This document shows, in pieces, positions 9,417-15,414 of a stretch of DNA of 15,414 nt (position 1 is its first letter; each line of letters starts with the position of its first letter). The notes beneath the pieces are model-generated. The model saw only the letters and a program-made list of their open reading frames with translations, ran no database searches and had not been told where the DNA came from. Source of the DNA: an uncultured Desulfovibrio sp. (GTDB lineage Bacteria > Desulfobacterota > Desulfovibrionia > Desulfovibrionales > Desulfovibrionaceae); the NCBI GenBank assembly GCA_945871415.1, contig CAMBWG010000011.1, forward strand, positions 1 through 15,414, in the 5' to 3' direction. The position numbers and the translations under genes were made by a program.

Positions 9417-9572
9417 CGCGGGTTTTGGGGAGGATGGGGGAGTTTGAGGGGGAAGGAACCCCCTTTTTGCCGCAAGCAGCGACCCGACGGGCGGCCGAAG
9501 GCCGTGTCCGTCAGGCGACACAGGAGCCTTACGGACATCGACAGCAGAGCAAAGGGGTTTCTTCCCCCTCAA
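9415..9572. repeat. G-rich element copy 2, forming a long imperfect inverted repeat with an 84-nt interior
   Basis: The left arm 9444-9466 (TTGAGGGGGAAGG then AACCCCCTTT) pairs with the right arm 9551-9572, with one mismatch and one bulged C. The left flank 9415-9458 repeats, in inverse orientation, the sequence 9020-9065. The interior has smaller stems: CGGCC/GGCCG with a 3-nt loop near 9492-9504, and TGTCCGT/ACGGACA. It could be a mobile hairpin or terminator repeat with an inserted segment, or part of a structured transcript. Confidence 0.6.
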
Positions 9573-9579
9573 GACATGC

Positions 9580-9614
9580 AAAGGCCGCTTTCCGCAATGC
9601 GGAAAGCGGCCTTT
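9580..9614 (-). terminator. Strong hairpin terminator past nrfA, probably bidirectional
   Basis: A perfect 16-bp stem pairs 9580-9595 (aaaggccgctttccgc) with 9599-9614, around a 3-nt loop. It lies 32 nt beyond the nrfA stop. The stem ends in TTT on both strands; on the plus strand it runs on as TTTATTATT, on the minus strand as TTTGCATGTCTT. Confidence 0.8.
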
Positions 9615-9646
9615 ATTATTAGCGGGGTCGGGTGAAGCAGCCCGCG

Positions 9647-11221
9647 TTACCTGGCGGCTATCCTGTCCTGACCGTTCCAGACCTGATCGGCCTTGGGAAG
9701 AACGGGCAGCAGCTTCAGCCACGGATTGCTTTCCAGAACGGCGGGGTCCTGCTGCATCTTGCGGCTGAATTCCAGAATGGGCGGCACGATGGTCTTGATA
9801 TCGCCGGCCAGCGCGGGGCTGATGCGGTACTTCGTGGCCTGCTGGGCAAGATCAATGGCCTTCTGGCTGCATTCCGCGGACGTCATGAGCGTATCAAGCG
9901 TCTTGGCGGGGTTGTGGAAACCAACGCTGTTTTCCGCGGACACGTAGTCCCAGAAGAGCTGGCCCTTGCGGACCATTTCGCGGGCTTCGTCCATGAGCGC
10001 CTTGTACTGCGGATGGAGATCGTTGGGGTTGGCGGCGATGTCCGCATTGGCAAGACGGATGGCTTCGTGCGCCCTGACGGAGATTTCCTGCGCCTTGAGG
10101 AGCTGATCGAAGCTCTTCTTCTGCGTGTAGAGAACGCGTTCGCGCAGGTAGTCGGCGGTCTTGTCGGCATGGCACTGGCGGCAGGCGCGCAGCTCGGGGT
10201 CCTTAAGGGGCGAGGTCATCCAGTGGCTGGAAACCTTCTTGCCGTCCACGCGCTGATACGGCATGTGGCAGTCGGCGCAGGAAACGCCCGCGGCGCCGTG
10301 CGTGCCGTCCTGGAACATTTCAAATTCGGGATGCTGCATCTTGATCATGGGCACCTTGGATGCCGCATGGACCCAGTCGGAGAACGGACCGGGCTTGCCG
10401 TCGGCGCCCTTGGGACCGTGACTCTTGTAATACTGGTAGATGTCTTCGGGATTGAAACCATTGTCCCACGGGAAGACCGGACGGCCCGCAGGGCCGTTGT
10501 CCTTGTGGGTGAAGTAGTATTCCACATGGCACTGGGCGCAGACGTAGGAACGCTTTTCATTGCGGGTCATCGTGTTCCAGTCCTTGCCGCTGCGCTTGAG
10601 CCAGTCCTTGAGCGGCTCGGAATAAAGGCGCAGTTCCATGGTCCTGGGATCATGGCAGTTGGCGCAGCCGATGGTCTCGTCCTTGGCGTCAATGGCATCC
10701 TTGCCGCGGAAGGTGTTGACGTCCTTGCTCCAGAAACCGTCGCCGTACTGCTTGACCCAGGTCATCATCTTGGGCGTCTTGCAGTTCCAGCAGGTGGCGG
10801 GGAGAATGCCCTTTTCACCGTAGCGGTTGATGCGGTCGATATTCACGAAGTCCTGCACGGCGAGCGTATGGCCGCGGGCTTCGTTATATTCGTACATGAA
10901 GGGATAGCCCAGCCAGAGATTCTTCAGATAGGGCTGCGCGTGCTTCCAGCCCTTGGGCAGGGGATTGACGTTGTCGTTCTTATGGAAGGGAACCGAACCC
11001 TTGTATTCCGTCATGACCTCGCTTTCGTTGTTCTTCATGTAGGAAGCGTATTGCAGCGGAAACTCTTTGGCAAAGTCGGAAATACGGGTGGAGTCTTCCT
11101 TGATGGACGTGGAGTAGACAGGAGTCTTGAGCTCTGTGCTGACATCGTTGCAACCGCTGACGGCCGCAACGCCCAGCAGCGCCAGCGTTGCGAGCGCGGA
11201 GTGGAGAAGCTTGCTATTCAT
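9647..11221 (-). CDS. nrfA: Cytochrome c nitrite reductase, catalytic pentaheme subunit NrfA
   Basis: The 524-residue periplasm-facing protein reduces nitrite to ammonia with six electrons. Five heme sites are visible: the active-site CWNCK (144-148, lysine-ligated heme) and CANCH (186-190), CAQCH (228-232), CADCH (315-319) and CRQCH (347-351). Conserved active-site surroundings include Tyr in CAQCHVEYYF and the His of THGAAGVSC (307-315). The N-terminus is a lipoprotein signal with lipobox VSGC (Cys24), so the mature protein is probably tethered to a membrane. The length is typical for Desulfovibrio NrfA. Its ATG overlaps the end of nrfH by 8 bp (ATGAATAG) and the Shine-Dalgarno AGGA (11231-11234) lies inside nrfH, which points to translational coupling and a 1:1 operon. 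It would also detoxify nitrite, which inhibits sulfite reduction in sulfate reducers. Confidence 0.98.
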   Translation of the reverse strand: MNSKLLHSALATLALLGVAAVSGCNDVSTELKTPVYSTSIKEDSTRISDFAKEFPLQYASYMKNNESEVMTEYKGSVPFHKNDNVNPLPKGWKHAQPYLKNLWLGYPFMYEYNEARGHTLAVQDFVNIDRINRYGEKGILPATCWNCKTPKMMTWVKQYGDGFWSKDVNTFRGKDAIDAKDETIGCANCHDPRTMELRLYSEPLKDWLKRSGKDWNTMTRNEKRSYVCAQCHVEYYFTHKDNGPAGRPVFPWDNGFNPEDIYQYYKSHGPKGADGKPGPFSDWVHAASKVPMIKMQHPEFEMFQDGTHGAAGVSCADCHMPYQRVDGKKVSSHWMTSPLKDPELRACRQCHADKTADYLRERVLYTQKKSFDQLLKAQEISVRAHEAIRLANADIAANPNDLHPQYKALMDEAREMVRKGQLFWDYVSAENSVGFHNPAKTLDTLMTSAECSQKAIDLAQQATKYRISPALAGDIKTIVPPILEFSRKMQQDPAVLESNPWLKLLPVLPKADQVWNGQDRIAAR

Positions 11222-11681
11222 AGGCTACCATCCTCGTGCTGATGGGCTTGTGCCGCATGTGCGCCACATTGCGGTGGCAGTCCACACAGTACGGCTTGAC
11301 GTTCATGCTGGCCACATCGGTATTGGTTGCGGTGTGGCAGGCAATGCAGTTGGCATTGACGACGGCGCGCGTCGTGTCGTTGGGACCGAGAGGCACGTCC
11401 TTGCCCTGTACGTTGGCAAAGAAGTCCCGCAGTCCTTCCTTTGCCTTGAAGGGCAGTTTCGCCATGAGGTTGTGGGGTGCGTGGCAGTCGTTGCAGGAAA
11501 GATTGGCGTGCGTTGACAGCTTGTGCGTAATCGCCGCCTCCTGCATGATGTGACAGCTGGAGCAGAACGGCCGCGTGTCGCTGACACGCATGCCGTACGC
11601 CAGAGCCGCCACGATGACCACGCCCGCCACAAGGCCGCCCAGAAACAGCTTGAGCCATGGGCCGTTGCGGGGTGCATCCAT
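11214..11681 (-). CDS. nrfH: Tetraheme cytochrome c quinol dehydrogenase NrfH
   Basis: The 155-residue membrane-anchored NapC/NirT-family cytochrome takes electrons from menaquinol and passes them to NrfA. One N-terminal membrane segment (about 11-31) is followed by four heme motifs: CSSCH (40-44), CNDCH (63-67), CIACH (112-116) and CVDCH (132-136). The first has Met46 in the CXXCHxM position, the unusual methionine-ligated heme described for Desulfovibrio NrfH. I place the start at the ATG 11679-11681, with Shine-Dalgarno AGGAGGAG just upstream; a longer frame to 11789 would run through the promoter region and has no signal for it. The CRP/HcpR-like palindrome at 11775-11790 is about 100 bp upstream. 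Confidence 0.96.
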   Translation of the reverse strand: MDAPRNGPWLKLFLGGLVAGVVIVAALAYGMRVSDTRPFCSSCHIMQEAAITHKLSTHANLSCNDCHAPHNLMAKLPFKAKEGLRDFFANVQGKDVPLGPNDTTRAVVNANCIACHTATNTDVASMNVKPYCVDCHRNVAHMRHKPISTRMVAYE

Positions 11682-11774
11682 AAAACAACTCCTCCTTGCT
11701 GTTGTGGCAGACCGCGAAGAAAGCCCCGCGGCCGGCACAATCCTACTCGGCGCGAGCATAGCGGGAAAAGAGCC

Positions 11775-11790
11775 TGTGATGCAAGTCACA
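11775..11790. promoter_or_regulatory. CRP/FNR-family (HcpR-like) operator 1, nrfHA side
   Basis: TGTGA-TGCAAG-TCACA is a perfect two-fold palindrome with the 6-nt spacer of CRP/FNR-family sites. In Desulfovibrio the nitrogen-oxide regulator HcpR is reported to use this TTGTGA-N6-TCACAA type. Its centre is about 102 bp from the nrfH start and 221 bp from the napC start. Confidence 0.7.
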
Positions 11791-11874
11791 AAAACTTTCC
11801 CAAAGACTGATGCTGTATTACGTCCTTCAGCACGAGCGCCTCTTCATGAAAAAAGACACGAAAAACTGTGTTTT

Positions 11875-11890
11875 AGTGATTGGAATCACA
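11875..11890. promoter_or_regulatory. CRP/FNR-family (HcpR-like) operator 2, nap side
   Basis: AGTGA-TTGGAA-TCACA has one mismatch from the palindromic consensus and the same 6-nt spacer. It is exactly 100 bp from operator 1 and centred about 121 bp before the napC start, so it probably serves the nap promoter. Confidence 0.62.
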
Positions 11891-11916
11891 GTGAAGTTCT
11901 TGGGGCCGTGGTAACG

Positions 11917-11930
11917 CTTTTACGTAAAAG
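11917..11930. promoter_or_regulatory. Perfect 14-bp palindrome CTTTTACGTAAAAG
   Basis: This self-complementary 14-mer is centred 41 bp downstream of operator 2 and 80 bp before napC. It resembles a regulator site rather than a terminator, because it has no loop or T-tract. I cannot name the factor. Confidence 0.45.
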
Positions 11931-11943
11931 GGTACGGCATTAT

Positions 11944-11961
11944 TTGTTCTTTTTTTCACAA
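11944..11961. promoter_or_regulatory. Possible degenerate third HcpR/CRP-like half-palindrome before napC
   Basis: TTGTTC-N6-TCACAA has a perfect right half and a 4/6 left half with correct spacing. It is centred 51 bp before the napC start. The spacer is all T, so the match may be chance. Confidence 0.35.
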
Positions 11962-12003
11962 TAATGTCGACATCCCGCACCCGGGGAGAAAAAGGAGCGG
12001 AGG

Positions 12004-12579
12004 ATGAGGCATCGCAAAAAGCTGGCGGTGTTGGCTGTGGGAGCCATCATCGGCATTACGGCCGTTTCCGCCACGGTGCAGTACACGTCTGGTACGGAAT
12101 TTTGCCTTTCGTGCCATGAAATGCGTGTGTATGCGGAGGAAATGAAGGCATCGACACACGCTAGGGACGCTGAAGGCAGGCCCATAGGTTGCGCACAATG
12201 TCATATTCCCGGCAGCAATATTGTGCGCATGCTGGCGGCCAAGATGTGGATGGGAACCAAGGATATCTGGGTTCACACGGTCGAAGGGGGGCACAGGCTG
12301 GATCGCGCCGCCATGCAGCCCCGGGCCCGGCGTTTCATTGACGACGCCAACTGTCTGGCCTGTCATCAGGATCTCGGCAAGAACGCCAGGGGCGACGGTC
12401 CCGTTTCGGAGGAGGGGCGGCTGGCGCATGACAGTTATCTCGGTAAAAACGGGCGCTCTCGCAACGGCTGTGCCGGATGCCATGCGAATCTGGCGCATTT
12501 GCCGCCTTTTGATGCCCGTATTCCTAAAAATCATGAATTTGCCGCGAAGTTGAAGGAGGCGGATCGTGCAAAGCCCTAA
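12004..12579 (+). CDS. napC: NapC/NirT-family tetraheme cytochrome c, quinol-oxidising subunit of the Nap system
   Basis: The 191-residue protein has one N-terminal membrane anchor (about 7-25) and four heme sites: CLSCH (34-38), CAQCH (63-67), CLACH (117-121) and CAGCH (156-160). The first has Met40 in the CXXCHxM position shared with NrfH and NapC. It would oxidise menaquinol and feed NapM and NapA in the periplasm. Shine-Dalgarno AAGGAG (11992-11997) is 6 nt before the ATG. Its length and place as first gene match the napC of nitrate-reducing D. desulfuricans. The 3' end overlaps napM by 14 bp, indicating a coupled operon. Confidence 0.9.
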   Translation: MRHRKKLAVLAVGAIIGITAVSATVQYTSGTEFCLSCHEMRVYAEEMKASTHARDAEGRPIGCAQCHIPGSNIVRMLAAKMWMGTKDIWVHTVEGGHRLDRAAMQPRARRFIDDANCLACHQDLGKNARGDGPVSEEGRLAHDSYLGKNGRSRNGCAGCHANLAHLPPFDARIPKNHEFAAKLKEADRAKP

Positions 12580-13039
12580 GAAATGGTTGATCGCGTCCCT
12601 GGCGGGGCTGGCGGCGGTCGGCGGGTATTTTGTCTATATGGCATGGGCCTTTCCTGATGTGCGTTGCGAAGGAAAGCATCTGACCGCCCCGGAGTCCATG
12701 CAGGGAGACTGTTACGGCTGTCATCTCAAGGCAACGCCGCGCGTGGCGCAGGAGTGGTATGAAAGCAAGCACGGCGTCATGCTGGTGCGCTGCCAGACCT
12801 GTCACGGTCTGCCGGACGGCTCCGGATCCATTCCGTTCAACGCCGCTCCCGGTAAGGATATCTGTGCCCGCTGTCATTCCGCCGCCATTGAACGCATGGA
12901 AGCCAAGTTCGGCCGGCGCGACGATTGCAGCACCTGCCACCCCTATCATCAGAGTCCCATGCATGGCGACGCCTACACCTATCGTCAACCCAGCGGCATT
13001 ACCGCCTTTGACGCTCAGGGCAAGCCCGTGATGCGGTAG
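12566..13039 (+). CDS. napM: Tetraheme cytochrome c NapM
   Basis: This gene starts with GTG at 12566, placed 6 nt after Shine-Dalgarno AAGGAGG (12553-12559) and inside the end of napC. The 157-residue protein has one uncleaved-looking N-terminal hydrophobic anchor (about 7-28) and four CXXCH sites: CYGCH (49-53), CQTCH (76-80), CARCH (100-104) and CSTCH (121-125). It is the electron-transfer cytochrome that takes the place of diheme NapB in the Desulfovibrio Nap system, passing electrons from NapC to NapA. Cys34 is not part of a heme motif. The NapM name rests on gene order and heme count; a related small tetraheme cytochrome is the alternative. Confidence 0.85.
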   Translation: MQSPKKWLIASLAGLAAVGGYFVYMAWAFPDVRCEGKHLTAPESMQGDCYGCHLKATPRVAQEWYESKHGVMLVRCQTCHGLPDGSGSIPFNAAPGKDICARCHSAAIERMEAKFGRRDDCSTCHPYHQSPMHGDAYTYRQPSGITAFDAQGKPVMR

Positions 13040-13065
13040 ATATCGTTTGGAGAAAGGAGGTTTTG

Positions 13066-15336
13066 ATGAAAACTTCACGACGCGATTTCCTGCGCGGCAT
13101 GGCCATGACGGCGGCAATGGCCGCGGCATCCGGTACGGGGCTTGCCGGGCGCGCCCTTGCGGCGGATGACGGCAATACGCCGGAAAAATGGGTCAAGGGC
13201 GTCTGCCGCTACTGCGGCACGGGCTGCGGCGTTCTGATCGGCGTGCGCAACGGCAAGGCCGTTGCCATCAAGGGCGACCCCAACAATCATAATGCGGGCC
13301 TTCTGTGCCTCAAGGGCTCGCTGCTGATTCCCGTGCTCAACAGCGCCGAGCGCGTCACGACGCCCATGATGCGGCGCAGCAAGGGCGCTCCGCTGGAGCC
13401 TGTTTCCTGGGATGAGGCCATGTCGACGATGGCTTCCCGGTTCCGGGCCAGCATCGACAAATACGGGCCGGATTCCGTGGCCTGGTACGGTTCCGGCCAG
13501 TGTCTGACGGAAGAAACCTATGTCGCCAACAAGATGTTCAAGGGCGGTTTCGGTACCAACAATGTGGACGGCAATCCCCGTCTGTGCATGGCGTCGGCTG
13601 TGGGCGGCTATACGACCACCTTCGGCAAGGACGAGCCCATGGGCTGCTATGCGGACATAGACTCGGCCACCTGCTTCTTCATTATCGGTTCCAATACGTC
13701 CGAAGCGCATCCGGTGCTCTTCCGCCGCATTGCGCGGCGCAAGCAGGTTGATCCCGGCGTCAGAATCATTGTGGCCGATCCCCGCCGTACCAACACATCC
13801 CGCATTGCCGACCTGCATATTGCCTTCCGTCCCGGAACGGATCTTGCCCTCATGCACGCCATGGCCTGGGTCATCATCAACGAGGAGCTGGATGATCCGC
13901 GTTTCTGGCAGCGTCATGCCTGCTTCAAGCTTGCGGACGGCACGCCCTCGGATTTTGAGGGCTACAAGGCCTTTCTGGAGCAGTACCGGCCCGACATCGT
14001 CGCCGGTATCTGCCGTATCCCCGAAGAACAGATACGCACGGCCGCGCGGCTTTTTGCCGAATCGGCGGCAACCATGTCGTTGTGGTGCATGGGTATCAAC
14101 CAGCGTATTCAGGGCGTATTTGCCAATAATCTCATCCATAATCTGCATCTGATCACGGGGCAGATAGGACGTCCGGGCGCAACGCCGTTTTCGCTGACGG
14201 GACAGCCCAATGCCTGCGGCGGCGTGCGCGACGGGGGAGCCCTGTCGCATCTGCTGCCTGCCGGGCGGGCCATTCCCAATCCCAGGCACCGCGCGGAAAT
14301 GGAGGCCCTGTGGGGGCTGCCTCCCGGCCGGATCAAGGACAAGCCCGGACCGCATACCGTGGCCATGTTCGAGGCGCTGGGGCGCGGGGACATCAAGTGC
14401 ATGATCATCTGCGAAACCAACCCGGCGCAGACCCTGCCCAACCTGAACAAGATGCACAAGTGTCTGTCCAACCCCGACAGTTTCATTGTCTGCATCGAGG
14501 CCTTTCCTGATGCCGAAACCTTGAAATATGCCGATCTTGTGCTGGCTCCCGCGTTCTGGTGCGAGCGGGACGGGGTGTACGGCTGCGGCGAGCGCCGCTA
14601 CAGTCTGACGGAAAAGGCCGTGGAGCCGCCCGCGGGCTGTCGTCCCACCATTGAAACGCTGGGCGACTTTGCCCAGCGCATGGGCCTGCCTGCTTCTTTC
14701 AGTTTCCCCAATGCCGCCGCGGCCTGGGATGAATGGCGGAAGGTTGCCAGGGGAACCACCTATGACTTCTACGGCATGACCCGCGAGCGCCTGCGCAAGG
14801 AGTCCGGCATTCTCTGGCCCTGTCCTTCGGAAGACCATCCGGGCACTCTGCGGCGTTTTGTCCGGGGAGAGGACCCGTTGGTGCCTGCCGATCATCCGCA
14901 CCGCATGTTCTTTTACGGCATGCCGGACGGCAGGGCCGTCATCTGGATGCGCCCCTACAAGGGCGCGGCGGAAGAGCCCGATGCCGATTATCCCCTGTAT
15001 CTTACATCCATGCGCGTCATTGACCACTGGCACACGGCAACCATGACGGGCAAGGTCCCCGAACTGCGCCGGGCCAATCCCGCGGCCTTTGTGGAGATCA
15101 ACCCCGAAGATGCGGAAAAGGCCGGTATCCGCCATGGCGACAACGTCGTTGTGGAAACGCGGCGCGATGCGCTGGCACTGCCCGCGCGCGTCAGCGACGT
15201 CTGCCGCCCCGGCCTGATTGCCGTGCCGTTCTTCGACAAGGATAAGCTGGTCAACAAGCTGTTCCTTGACGCCACGGACCCCGCGTCACGCGAACCGGAA
15301 TATAAGATCTGCGCGGCGCGTATCCGCAAGGCCTAG
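13066..15336 (+). CDS. napA: Periplasmic nitrate reductase catalytic subunit NapA (monomeric Desulfovibrio type)
   Basis: I choose the ATG at 13066, 5 nt after Shine-Dalgarno AAAGGAGG (13053-13060), over a TTG one codon upstream. The 756-residue protein begins with a Tat signal, SRRDFLRG (4-11), with probable cleavage after RALA (29-32). It then binds one [4Fe-4S] cluster through C47, C50, C54 and C81 (CRYCGTGCGV and CLKG); Lys83 is the conserved electron-relay lysine. Cys174 in NPRLCMAS is the expected molybdenum ligand in the Mo-bis-MGD site. It reduces nitrate to nitrite in the periplasm. The length matches the small Desulfovibrio NapA (about 755 aa) rather than the roughly 830-aa NapA of NapAB systems. 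Electrons should come from NapC and NapM. The maturation chaperone NapD and NapG/H would be expected next but lie past the end of the window. Confidence 0.97.
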   Translation: MKTSRRDFLRGMAMTAAMAAASGTGLAGRALAADDGNTPEKWVKGVCRYCGTGCGVLIGVRNGKAVAIKGDPNNHNAGLLCLKGSLLIPVLNSAERVTTPMMRRSKGAPLEPVSWDEAMSTMASRFRASIDKYGPDSVAWYGSGQCLTEETYVANKMFKGGFGTNNVDGNPRLCMASAVGGYTTTFGKDEPMGCYADIDSATCFFIIGSNTSEAHPVLFRRIARRKQVDPGVRIIVADPRRTNTSRIADLHIAFRPGTDLALMHAMAWVIINEELDDPRFWQRHACFKLADGTPSDFEGYKAFLEQYRPDIVAGICRIPEEQIRTAARLFAESAATMSLWCMGINQRIQGVFANNLIHNLHLITGQIGRPGATPFSLTGQPNACGGVRDGGALSHLLPAGRAIPNPRHRAEMEALWGLPPGRIKDKPGPHTVAMFEALGRGDIKCMIICETNPAQTLPNLNKMHKCLSNPDSFIVCIEAFPDAETLKYADLVLAPAFWCERDGVYGCGERRYSLTEKAVEPPAGCRPTIETLGDFAQRMGLPASFSFPNAAAAWDEWRKVARGTTYDFYGMTRERLRKESGILWPCPSEDHPGTLRRFVRGEDPLVPADHPHRMFFYGMPDGRAVIWMRPYKGAAEEPDADYPLYLTSMRVIDHWHTATMTGKVPELRRANPAAFVEINPEDAEKAGIRHGDNVVVETRRDALALPARVSDVCRPGLIAVPFFDKDKLVNKLFLDATDPASREPEYKICAARIRKA

Positions 15337-15363
15337 TTCAGGGGGCGATATTGAGTGGGGTTT

Positions 15364-15414
<51 letters not shown>

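Larger units (their letters stand above)
8959..9646. other. 688-bp gene-free region between convergent plsY and nrfA, packed with hairpins and repeats
   Basis: No open frame here has family signatures or a convincing ribosome binding site. From left to right it holds a long hairpin (8981-9035), a terminator-like hairpin (9121-9162), about 110 bp in which I see nothing recognisable (9163-9271), copy B of the dispersed repeat (9272-9416), a G-rich inverted repeat (9415-9572) and a strong hairpin just past nrfA (9580-9614). Confidence 0.7.

Noticed and set aside
9131..9622. Plus-strand open frame of 163 codons in the plsY-nrfA gap
   Set aside because: It runs through a terminator hairpin arm, repeat copy B and the G-rich inverted repeat. 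The part in common with the other repeat copy is only repeat translated by chance, since the two copies differ by frame-changing indels.
9632..11242. Plus-strand open frame of 536 codons
   Set aside because: Antisense to nrfA, which has five heme motifs and a lipoprotein signal.
11682..11789. N-terminal extension of NrfH by 36 residues
   Set aside because: It would cover the regulatory region and the CRP-like site; the ATG at 11681 has a strong Shine-Dalgarno and gives the normal NrfH N-terminus.
13075..15135. Minus-strand open frame of 686 codons
   Set aside because: Antisense to napA, which has complete Tat, iron-sulfur and molybdenum-binding signatures.

Overview
The window looks like a chromosomal piece of a Desulfovibrio-type sulfate reducer (Desulfovibrionaceae). 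This rests on GC-rich coding sequence, a Re-type citrate synthase, an NrfHA pair of the membrane-cytochrome type, and a nap cluster in the order napC-napM-napA with no napB, the arrangement known from nitrate-reducing D. desulfuricans. The species call is inference; no rRNA or tRNA gene is present.

Left part (1-6089, minus strand): a 2-oxoglutarate/glutamate-precursor module. In transcription order it holds a Re-citrate synthase-type enzyme with an extra C-terminal Cache/PDC-like sensory domain (4266-6089), isocitrate dehydrogenase (2892-4031), a LysE/RhtB-type exporter (2187-2849), and an aconitase-superfamily hydratase resembling E. coli YbhJ (1-2138, cut by the window edge). Together these could condense oxaloacetate and acetyl-CoA to citrate, isomerise it and oxidise it to 2-oxoglutarate, with possible export of an amino acid. 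Good hairpin terminators follow the synthase and icd, and a strong sigma70-like promoter (TTGACG-17-TATATT) precedes the synthase.

Middle (6230-8958, plus strand): an RNase II/RNB-family ribonuclease followed 23 bp later by plsY, a glycerol-3-phosphate acyltransferase. Next comes 688 bp without a gene (8959-9646), dense in hairpins and repeats. It includes a copy of a structured dispersed repeat of about 145 bp, whose other copy lies in front of icd, and two inverted copies of a G-rich hairpin-associated element.

Right part (9647-15336): a divergent nitrate-to-ammonium locus. nrfH-nrfA (minus strand, 8-bp overlap) encode the nitrite-to-ammonia reductase. napC-napM-napA (plus strand, overlapping or closely spaced) encode periplasmic nitrate reductase and its tetraheme electron donors. 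The 322-bp divergent region carries two clear palindromes and one degenerate TGTGA-N6-TCACA-type palindrome (CRP/FNR family; HcpR is the likely Desulfovibrio candidate) plus a separate perfect 14-bp palindrome.

The window ends in 49 consecutive G residues, almost certainly a sequencing or assembly artefact that cuts off the rest of the nap operon.

The most interesting observation is the Cache-like domain fused to the citrate synthase. It carries a residue pattern resembling the amino-acid-binding motif of dCache receptors, which suggests direct amino-acid control of carbon entry into 2-oxoglutarate synthesis. A second is the isocitrate dehydrogenase, in which all five residues that set NADP specificity in the E. 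coli enzyme are replaced.
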